Below are positions 55,238 through 64,000 of a stretch of DNA of 64,000 nucleotides, in pieces. Origin of the DNA: Spongilla lacustris (taxonomy: Eukaryota; Porifera; Demospongiae; Spongillida; Spongillidae); assembly GCA_949361645.1 (NCBI GenBank), contig OX442416.1, positions 6,268,362 through 6,332,361 on the forward strand, read 5' to 3'. Position 1 is the first letter of the stretch. Every line of letters starts with the position of its first letter. The translations under genes and the position numbers were made by a program. A model generated the notes under the pieces. That model saw only the letters and a program-made list of their open reading frames with translations, was not told the origin of the DNA and did not search any database.

Positions 55238-58200
55238 TCACTTGGTTATTTTCTGTAGTGTGCAAGGAACACCTCCCTTTGGTTGTAAAGTAGGTGTCTG
55301 ATCTATCACCAATTTATATGAGGGAGCCAATGTCAGCTTGAATGTCTGCAGAAGTCGTGTGAGGATGACTTTGGCTTCAATCTGCCAGTTGGTAGTAATT
55401 CACACACAGGCACACTATTAATAATGTGACTATTCCTCCAATAGCTAACCATGGCAAAATGACGTCCAATACAGGAGCGATGCCCCACTCCAAATGGAAA
55501 GTAGACAAATGGACCTGGCCTGTGTGCAGAGAAGGGTCAGAACATTAGGTGATCTAATAGTTGGGCTAACAGTTAGGTAGTGTGGTGATGGTAAGGGTCC
55601 ACCAGTGGGGTCATAACATGCAGCTAAACAGCTGCAATCTGTTTCTTTGTGCATGATCGGCAATTTACCGTTCCTTGCCCTTATCGAATCGAGATGGGTC
55701 AAATATTTCAGGGTCTTGAAAATACTTTGGGTTTCTACTCATCGCTGAGTGATTAAACTGAAATGAAGTGATTGTAAACAAGTATGCAGCTGTAGTTCCA
55801 ACTGACCACAATGGTTGTGCCCTCTGGGATGTAGTAGCCACGTAACAACATTCCACCTTTGGGAGACTCCTTAGCCATACCATCCCCTGGGGAGTACATC
55901 CTCAAAGCCTCTTGGATAACCTTAATTACATGTAGTTAAAAGGTGTAGTATCCCTTCAATATTTTTGTAATTACCTGTTCTGTATACTTCAACTTGTCCA
56001 AGTCATCTTTTGTGACTTCGTTCCTGTCTCCCAAAACATCTCCTATTTCACATAGCAGTCTGAAAACACAATTATACGTACAGTCATACATGTATCACTC
56101 ATGTGAATAAATTAAACAGATAAGAATAACATTTAGGATAGCACATTGCGTACATGTAAACTTATTTCCTTTGGCAAAAAAACAAAATCGAAGTTAAGAC
56201 AACTGCAGGTAACAACAATCTTAACATTCGTGTGCATAGTATTGCCCGAATACCTTCCAAATTGATCAGCTTGAATTGAAAACAATTAACTGGAAGCTAC
56301 AGCAGGTATTGTACAGGCATGTATGACATTAATCGAAAAAAATCCAAGATCTTATTTGTTTTGCATGTACCATATGTTGATATACCTATCGAGGATCTGA
56401 GGATGTTGATGAGTAAGAATTATAGCAATGGACATTGCGTTTGCTGTTGTATCCTGACCTGAGGGTAGGATCAAATATTTATGTGTAACTATGAGTGCTG
56501 CATTACCTGCTACATAAAATGTAACAAAGTCATCCACCAAACTCTCCAAGTCAACATTCTTGATAGCGACTACATGCATGAAAGTATAGAGCTGAAACAG
56601 CTGTCAAAGTGACAACATAGTAACCAACACTCACCACAGCCCTGAAGCATTTGTGTGAGAATGTCATTAGGTACCTCCTCCCCGCTAACCACAGCCTTGA
56701 TCCTCTTCTCAATACAGTCCCGGCCGATCTTCCTTATGGCATCCACTGACTCATGATACATTGCAACCTCATATGGATGTAACAGCTGCATTGTTTACAA
56801 TGATAGTGTATATACATAAAGAAGGAACAGGCAACCTTACCTTCATTATTAATGGAGAAATACTGCTAAAAGATTTTCCTATCCCCTTACTACAGATCAA
56901 ATTGAGACGGCTCAAACTTGAATAAGTTGAATATTTGAGGTTTAGAGTCTTGGTGTCCCATGATTGGTTGAAGTCTGAAGAGAAGGCAACCTTATATAGA
57001 GAATTATGTAAAGTTCGTCAGTGTACACACACCATACTTTATGATGCAGGCAACTATTGAAATTGTGCTACATGTATATAAATTTCCATAATTCCAATTG
57101 TTTCCTCAACTCGCATTCACAAATCGTGCATACAATTATTTATTTTATTTTTAAAAATAACTTTACATCTTGTCCTACCACAGAATTCTAAATGAAAACT
57201 TGTAGCTCTTAAATATATGTACACATACACATTTAAATATCTTCAGTGACTGCCGCATAATCCGTGTATGCTGTACCAGCACCATTCAATAGATTGAATA
57301 TCTTTACGGAGCCAGGAGTTAGAAACTTCGATCAGTAATACATAGATATCACAATACATCTTACATGTACATTGTATTTAGATACACAAGGATAGTCACA
57401 TCTGTGGAATCAATTATAGAAAGGGGCTCCTAATAAAAGCAATGCAATACGCGTACTTGGTTTAAGATTCAAAGTCAAACACACACCAAGATCTCGTATA
57501 GATGATACAGATTGCAAAGGAATACTACAGTGATAGTGCACTTAAGAGATGACCGAATACATAAATGCTGCAGTAAGCTGCAAGTCTGAGACTTTTGCAA
57601 AGATTGTGTAAGCTTAGTGGTGTAGTTTGATGATCCACATTAAGATATACACGTTTTATGTCATCAGCAAAGAATTAAATGCCAGCATGAGATAAAATAT
57701 AGTTGGGAAGGTCATTGATGTATATGAATCAGCAAAGAACCAAGAATAGGCCATGCATGCTGCTAGAACCAACAAGTTTGAATCTTGCCATTGCATTGCT
57801 CACTAAGCAGCCCTCAGACTGGCAGAATACATGTAAGTAATTCCCTAGTGACATACAAAGACCTACAGATTACATGATGTGTCATATATGGAGAAATGTC
57901 TACAATGCAGTGGAGCATGAAAAGGGGGGGGGGAGTTAACACACGGCATACGCTAAGGACCCCCCCCCCCCCCCCCCCCCACCACCAGTATTAGTATTCA
58001 GCCAGTCGTAAGGGACCCCTACCACACACACACACATATTACTAATCCCTAGATCAGGGGCTGGGTTCTACATATATAACCACTAATATTATGCTTCAAT
58101 TTGATGTACAATGCAATGAACCTCTTATGAATCTTATCTTATCAGATCTGGAAGAAGCAGATGAGGAGAAACCTTTTAATGGTTCGAGTGAGGGAACAAG

Positions 58201-60345
58201 GGAGCTTTCAAAGCAATGGAAGTTTCACTGCGTTGCAGGAACATGTACACAATGGCTCTATCCAAATATGCTCACTAAAATCTAATTGATAATGGTATTA
58301 AGCTACTGATATTCATGACTTCAGATCCTACAACGTACTCCATAATAATCACAAGATTACCTTACTTATGATGTCCAAAGCCACCTCGTGAAATGCTTCC
58401 TTCATGGCCACATCTCTCTTCCCATCAGCAAGGGGCCTCAGCCTATCCAGAAAGACATTACAGCACTCATTGAACATGGGAAGGAGGTCTTTTAATGAAC
58501 TGTAAACAAAATAGAGAAAATATGAAACATAGATCTATTACAGAGGTTGCAGTGTGGGTTGGTGTTTGGTTATATGGCGCATGCATGCATTCTACATAAT
58601 AATCAGTAGAATATAAAATGACACTTTGCAAATTTTTCTAGATGACATAAAAGGATAACCAGATACATGTAAACCTCCCTCACAGAAGTGATAGTGCCAT
58701 GCAGAGTTGCAGTAGAGGATATGCTAAACAGACACATTTTTTTCCTAGAGGAATTGCATGTACATGTACACTGTCACATCACTGCAGCTCTCTAAATAGT
58801 GTTGTACTCCTTAACTTATATATTTTTTTCATGATGTCTCTATGGCTATGTTTATACCCTTGAATGTTGTCTAATCAGTATAACACCTGCATTTTTTTCC
58901 TGGACTGCACATGTACATGTACTTACATGTACGTGTACAAAACGATGTTTTTGACAGTATGTAAAATGTTTTTCTACATTTGTTTACACTAGCCTCTTGA
59001 TTCCTACTACAGTTCAGCAGGTATATTGTGCTATAATCATGTTCAAACCACTAGGAACATGTTGTTATGCATCATCATACACAATATGGCCAACTACACC
59101 ATTATCATATTTTACACACAGAGCAATCAAAGACCTTTGCTTGAAGGATGGGTCATATAACTTCCTTTTTGGCTTCCATGCTTCATAATCCAATGTGGTC
59201 ACCAGACTTTGCCCCAAAAACCTGTTTATAGGTAACAAGAAACAAGTGCATTGTACACAAAAGTATAACTATATTGCAACATCAACGAACCTCCTTCCGA
59301 ACAAGGACATCACACGCTTGTAATTTCTCGCTGGTTTACCAATTTGTTTATCTGATGTAACAGTCTATGTGTATACAAAAGTGACACAGTAGTGTGGTGA
59401 AAGGGGGGTGGGGGGTGGCATATGTCCCCGGGTGCAGGGATGAGGAGGCCTCAAAATGGACCTGACATAATTATGCGCTGTATCTATTGTCAGTTGTGAA
59501 CACCCTCTTTCAGCAAATTAAAATGAATACCCGCTGTGTTTGTATTTGGCTGGAGGGGGACCCTCTCCCAATAAATCGTATTTGACCAAACTCAAGGGGG
59601 ACCCCCCCTCTTCTATTCTTGGGCTGATGTCATATACCGGTACATGTAGATGTACATGACTTGCATGTCATTGAATATCAAATATACAGTATTTGTCCAT
59701 GAGTTAGGGGTGGGCGAAACTGAAATGCAGCGTTACAACTAACTTTTATAAATCCTATTATTGGATTTAGATTAACAGATGCTTGGCCGTGATTACAAGA
59801 GGATGTAGATTACAGCAGCTCTACATGTACCTTCACATCCTCAGGATTGAGAGATACAACCCATGGTTCGTATAGGAGAAAAATTACAAACAGGTCTCCA
59901 GCTTTTTCACTCCTGAAGATTAATGTACTAAATTTGTAATGCCAGCAGTTGGAAATAACGCCAATTCTAACTTACCACTTCTGAATTATGCTACACATGG
60001 GTTCAGAATCATTTCCACTTTGCTTCCTCATGGTCATTATGTCGGGAACATGACCTAAGTAGAAGCTGTCCATGCCACATAAAATATATATAAGCTACTG
60101 AGTGAAGTACTGATACAACTGATGTACTGAGCAGGATACATTGTACATGTAAAAGCTGCAAACTGTGATGAATTCAAATGCATATACAGTAGACCTCCTC
60201 ACCTGGGCATCCTGGGAGAGGGCAGGTGGGAATACTTCCAATGGATGTAGGCCACGTAAAGAGAGAACAGGAGGAAGGCCATGGCCACCAGCAGGAGCAG
60301 TCCTCCCCCAGCATAGAGGAACCACCAGGGAGTGAAGGCTAACAT
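55238..60345 (-). CDS. CYP46-like cytochrome P450 (cholesterol 24-hydroxylase-like), 15 exons
   Basis: CYP46A1 hydroxylates cholesterol at C24 in the ER membrane; the sponge-type substrate is unknown. Exons (high to low): 60203-60345, 59976-60065, 59831-59912, 59291-59364, 59135-59221, 58361-58499, 56841-56948, 56635-56785, 56507-56569, 56386-56458, 55975-56059, 55807-55920, 55669-55757, 55450-55519, 55238-55381. All junctions are GT-AG, phases agree and the total is 504 codons including TGA, close to the 500 residues of CYP46A1. Seen in order: membrane anchor (LLLLVAMAFLLFSLYVAYIH) with proline hinge (LPSPRMP); FLGQSLVT.LDYEAWKPKRK (C helix); GEEVPNDILTQML; I helix DDFVTFYVAGQDTTAN with the acid-Thr pair; ExxR as EALR; PERF-like DPSRF; heme loop FGVGHRSCIG with the Cys ligand; C-terminal KLVIDQTPTLQPKGG. 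GEEVPNDILTQ and DDFVTF fit CYP46 better than CYP3 or CYP4. The least certain exon is 56,841-56,948, where the acceptor choice rests on phase. Confidence 0.9.
57924..57980. repeat. G10 and C21 homopolymer runs in a P450 intron
   Basis: Ten G at 57,924-57,933 and 21 C at 57,960-57,980, separated by 26 bases, in the long intron between the exons ending at 58,361 and starting at 56,948. Confidence 0.9.
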
Positions 60346-61207
60346 GTCTGTGGGTGCATGGATGGATCCATGAATTTTTAAAGCAAGTGTCCTCTATTCA
60401 TTATAAAACCCTGTGAGTATTAATTCAAACAGGCAAATTCGAATATATCAGCACATTCCACTATGGCCCCCACCACTAATCTCTAAAACTATCATCAAGT
60501 AAACAATAAAATAATTCACTCACATGACAAGTTTATAGATAATGCCATGCACTTCATGGCTCATTGTAATGAAGGCAACAAGTTTCATACTAGGACATGC
60601 TATAGCTGTTGTCATATCTTACCATGGGGTGGATCTTAGCAGAACCACTTCACAACACAACAATGTTGCCTTGCATGGAACACCTGCCCGCTTTTTTTTT
60701 TTTTTTTTCATATTATGTACCAGTGTTAATGGTTATTTCCCACTCATACATCTTGACTGCAAATTGCATGTGTTGATTGTGATCACGCTTGCAAAAAAAA
60801 AGCAAATTCCCCATTTTATTTTGGCCAATGATCACTAACTCTCTTTCTCTCACTCAGCACCATGCACGCGCTGTTTTGAGAGTAGTTGTGCATGTAGCCT
60901 AGTTGGGCGTGGAAGGGCGGGCCACGCCCAACTACATGTAGCCATGCAGAGATAATATACATGTACATGCATGTATTATCTCTGATGTAGCTGAGAATAC
61001 TAAGTGGCTTCCTTATAAATTCGAAGAATTTTGTTGACCGGTATACAAACGCGCACTTATATATGGTTTACCCACGCTCGCGCATTCCCCCTTCCCCTAT
61101 CCGGCTTCCGCAATACCGGTGGCCCTTATCTGCAGATGTCCACACCTAAACGTAGCTCAAACGGGGCCCTCTTGCAGGGATAAAAGCGGGGCGAACGTAT
61201 AATTCCG

Positions 61208-61248
<41 letters not shown>

Positions 61249-62180
61249 ACCCCCCCCCCCCCCCCCCCCCCCCCATTCCTTATTATCCAGTTAACACTGC
61301 AAGTGGTGGCAATTACGATCGAACATCCCGCACCCTCCCCCTACTATAATCTCCTTCCTACGCCGCGCCGGCATGTGACATACAAGTAAATCCAGCCTTC
61401 AAGCTCTGCACTCAGGTCACGCGTACGGTATGACAAGCGGAACAGGCTACTAACTCACCGCTACTTTCGTGTTCCAAGCAGGCCAGAAGACAGCCCAAAT
61501 AATGTCGTCATTGATCTTATTATCAGGAAATGCTTGTCGGGACCTACGTTAGTAGGTCCTACGTAGGATTAGAAGTGTCATGAATACGATTAGCAAAACA
61601 CCAGATTCCATTATTGCCGATGCGCCGTAGAATCAGTTGGAATTTAGTGAGCGTATTTGGATACAGCCAACGATTACCTAAAATGTAGTAAAATGCCGAC
61701 GCTTAGAAAGCTCAGACAACAGAGATAACGCTCACTCGTTCCCACACTAGAACCTGAAAACATGGGAAAACACGATTCCTTCTTCTTCCGGATCTGATAA
61801 GATAAGATTCGCTCGGATAAGAGGTTTATTGCATTGTATCTTTGTCACGATTGAAGCGTAATGTTTGCGGTTATCAAAAGGAACTGTAGGAGATAAGTTA
61901 GAAACTTTCTGCCGAATTTTCTTGGTACTATTACTTTCCTATTTTGAGTTATACTGAACACAATTTCGATCTTTAGCAAACTTTGTTATGTTAACACATA
62001 GCCCACAACAGATTTTATCAGCTTTCTGATGCCTTATATGGAGGTCATGGCCAGACGCCACTGAAGCGCTATTCCAAATCTAGAAGGGTGCCCTGGCTCT
62101 ATAGCTGCCCCGGAAACACGTGTATACATGTACAGACATAATATAGTAGAAGCCATTTTTTGACAAAAGTTGTGTAGACG
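60346..62180. other. Region upstream of the P450 start; no further gene recognised
   Basis: Contains the presumed P450 promoter, but no core element can be named with confidence. A minus-strand segment ending at about 61,456 before a good GTGAGT donor could be a 5' non-coding exon. Two small palindromes are clear: TAGTTGGGCGTGG...CCACGCCCAACTA at 60,900-60,935 and GAGATAATATACATG...CATGTATTATCTC at 60,950-60,982. A 17-base T run is at 60,692. Confidence 0.45.
61208..61274. repeat. C41-A-C25 homopolymer tract
   Basis: 67 bases that are all C except one A at 61,249. An extreme poly(C)/poly(G) tract about 0.9 kb upstream of the P450 start codon. Its true length is uncertain on any sequencing platform. 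Confidence 0.95.
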
Positions 62181-62473
62181 AGTCGCACGATGAATGTGAG
62201 GAGCGTGACAGTATTCAAGAAGCGCATGAAACAAAGAGAGGTAGGAGTATACCGTTTGGGTGCAATATCCTAATTTATTCGCGCGCAAGGGAATGGTATA
62301 TCCTTTGCGTGTGTTCTTGCAAGTCGTCTGCGATTTACACTGTTATTTGCATCTCCTCCCTTCCCCTTCTCTCCCCCTTCTCCCTTCCCTTCCCTTCCTC
62401 TCTCCTCTCTCACTCTTCTTCCTTCCCCTCCTTCACGAATCACTTCCTTCTCCACCTGTTTGCCCCAACACAG

Positions 62474-62749
62474 CTGGATATCATGGATACAGTTTGGCCA
62501 TGATGGTAGACCTATTCTGTGCTGTACTCATTGGTGGTCCTTTTGCACACCACTTATGAAAATGGCAAGCAATCTGGTAAGCATCTTTTGTGTGAATGGC
62601 CAATTGCTTTAGTTATATATATACTCACATCAAGGACAGACATTAAAGGTGATTAATCCTGATGCCTTTGCTACTGGCTTTGGAGAACGCATGCGTACCT
62701 TCAGTCAAGAGAAGAGGGCTTTGAATCATGTGAGGATCGTTTCATGATG

Positions 62750-62784
<35 letters not shown>

Positions 62785-63084
62785 GGTGCTATGCTTCGGT
62801 TGATCCTGATAAACCAATTTTGATAGCTGATAATCCATAGTGGTTTAATGAAAAGCGTGTTAGGCTAGGCATTAGAAAATGGCATTAAATATCATGATGC
62901 TCTGGGTAGTTAAGGGCATTTGTGGTCTGAGCATATAATATTGTTCCTTCACTACTAATACCTCCTCTCCTCCACTACCAATTCTTTTATAGGGGTCCCC
63001 TCGCCTTTCAAAATAACCTGGCTGAGAGTCTGGGTGTTGCTCACATGCCAGTTCAGATACTTAGCTGTTTAAAAGAAAGAATTT
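62474..63084 (+). pseudogene. Ldh_2-family (malate/lactate-type) dehydrogenase, C-terminal exons with stop
   Basis: Ldh_2 enzymes are NAD(P)H-dependent malate, ureidoglycolate or related 2-hydroxyacid dehydrogenases. The exon 62,474-62,576 (CAACACAG acceptor, GTAAGC donor) reads GYHGYSLAMMVDLFC and GGPFAHHL, the glycine-rich signature of the family. It is followed by an in-frame TGA at 62,557-62,559 and then KWQAIW. A second piece, about 62,641-62,728, reads TLKVINPDAFATGFGERM, matching the conserved NP.xFAPGF..R block, before a GTGAGG donor. A third, from about 62,996, reads PLAFQNNLAESLGVAHMPVQ. The stop stands where the family has an Arg (HH[IL]RKW), so a CGA to TGA change would explain it. 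The N-terminal ~240 residues are not in the window. A plus-strand ATG exon at 62,190-62,239 (MNVRSVTVFKKRMKQRE, GTAGGA donor) precedes it but cannot be assigned. Confidence 0.55.
62752..62783. repeat. G32 homopolymer run
   Basis: Thirty-two consecutive G immediately after the second dehydrogenase-like exon. Confidence 0.95.
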
Positions 63085-63253
63085 TTTTAATTATTGTGTG
63101 ATTTAATGATGATAGCTAGTGAGCTGATCAAACTGTCCTATACTGCTGTGGTGTGATGCACTATATTATATTCCAAGGTTGACCCTTCTTTCTTTGTTTG
63201 CTCTCATGCATGCAACGTGTAAGTAGGAACCCGCCGGGGTAAAAAAAGGAGTG
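63085..63253. other. Non-coding gap before the foldback element
   Basis: Short AT-rich stretch, nothing recognised. Confidence 0.4.
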
Positions 63254-63559
63254 AAACAAGATATAAAAATTTAATTAAAATAAAATTGGTGATGTAGGAT
63301 TTGTAGACAGCAATTGAGTAAAAAGTAAGGAAACAAGGAATTACGGATATTATGCATTCATTAAATTATAAACATTACATCCCTACATTATTAAGCAAAT
63401 TACCTGCCTGAAATTCTGTGCTAAATGTAGGTATGTAATATTAATAATTTAATGAATGCATAATATCCGTAATTCCTTGTTTCCTTACTTTTTACTCAAT
63501 TGCTGTCTACAAATCCTACATCACCAATTTTATTTTAATTAAATTTTTATATCTTGTTT
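63254..63559. mobile_element. AT-rich foldback MITE, ~306 bp
   Basis: Left end AAACAAGATATAAAAATTTA and right end TAAATTTTTATATCTTGTTT are exact inverted copies, and the arms match for about 125 bases around a ~60-base loop. The near-perfect arms suggest a young copy. A clear TSD is not readable. Confidence 0.9.
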
Positions 63560-63651
63560 AGAAGTACAATTACAAGGTACATGTAGGTGCAGTAGTGTGT
63601 ATTTGAATAATAATAATCTTTCATTTGCAGGGGCGAATACGGAATCAACTT

Positions 63652-63925
63652 GGGAAAGTTCACACCGACAATTCATGAGATCTAGCGAGGGTTTCTTCCA
63701 TTTCAGCTGAACTACTGGCCACTGCCCCTGTGATCCTGTGTCCAAGGCGAGGCTTTTATATCTTCCTCTAAAAAGAAATCTGGTGCCTGGTTGTGCACCT
63801 AACCAGTTACACTGTTACCGTCCATGTAACTGGTAGGGTGTACAACCAGGCACTAGATTCTTTTTGAGAGGCAGATAAACCCTCACTAGATCTCGTGACT
63901 TCTGATGGTGTGAACTTGGGCCAGA
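63652..63925. mobile_element. Nested inverted repeat, ~274 bp
   Basis: Outer arms pair AAAGTTCACACC / GGTGTGAACTT and GAGATCTAGCGAGGGTTT / AAACCCTCACTAGATCTC. Inner arms (63,770-63,868) pair AATCTGGTGCCTGGTTGT with ACAACCAGGCACTAGATT. The loop is about 15 bases. This may be a foldback element or a strong RNA hairpin. Confidence 0.8.
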
Positions 63926-64000
63926 GGGATGTGGTTCATTATGACATTTGGACCATTGAGTGATGGCAGAATTTAAATAATTATAAATATTACAGACCTA

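Noticed and set aside
1..64000. tRNA, rRNA or other structural RNA genes
   Set aside because: I scanned by eye for A/B-box-like and conserved rRNA words and saw no convincing case; a tRNAscan or Infernal run would be decisive.

Overview
The window looks like intron-rich metazoan nuclear DNA. There are no prokaryotic operons or ribosome-binding sites. Genes are split by GT-AG introns and are outnumbered by metazoan-type mobile elements (BEL/Pao, Gypsy, hAT-like, Tc1/mariner-like, restriction-like-endonuclease retrotransposon) and by many tandem repeats. A decayed seven-transmembrane fragment resembles the cAMP-receptor-like receptors I associate with sponges, and the palindromic word TACATGTA is very common in non-coding DNA. 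A marine invertebrate, possibly a demosponge, is a reasonable guess but is not proven here.

Layout. 1-5625 is one large minisatellite of about 35-bp units with a higher-order duplication. 5.6-10.2 kb is repeat-rich and I see no gene in it. 10.2-20.4 kb, minus strand, holds two blocks of exons of a WDR19/IFT144-like intraflagellar-transport gene. Relics of an RNF113-like (CCCH zinc finger) gene lie between the two blocks, in the same orientation, together with several foldback elements and minisatellites. 20.5-22.2 kb is a 5'-truncated, catalytically dead RLE-type non-LTR retrotransposon. 24.6-25.6 kb is a homogenised C2H2 zinc-finger array broken by an 11-bp deletion. 25.9-37.5 kb is a mosaic of DNA transposons, several with readable target-site duplications (TSDs), plus a frameshifted receptor fragment at 35.9-36.3 kb. 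39,465-45,508 is an intact BEL/Pao element with identical LTRs, a 5-bp TSD and one 1,880-codon ORF. 47,696-52,184 is a Gypsy element that lacks its integrase catalytic core and sits between two copies of a ~245-bp flank. 55,238-60,345, minus strand, is the one apparently intact cellular gene, a 15-exon CYP46-like cytochrome P450 that I could assemble exon by exon to about 503 codons. The last 2 kb hold C-terminal exons of an Ldh_2-family dehydrogenase with an in-frame stop, and two foldback elements.

How it fits together. There is no operon or evident pathway. The P450 and the two retroelements read cleanly over thousands of bases, so base quality is probably good. The frameshifts, stops and lost splice sites in the WDR19, RNF113, zinc-finger, receptor and dehydrogenase copies are therefore more likely real decay than sequencing error. 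I did not find a convincing new molecular system. The most unusual points are the nested WDR19/RNF113 relics, the Gypsy insertion with a duplicated flank, the zinc-finger array whose variation is nearly confined to DNA-contact positions, and the higher-order minisatellite.
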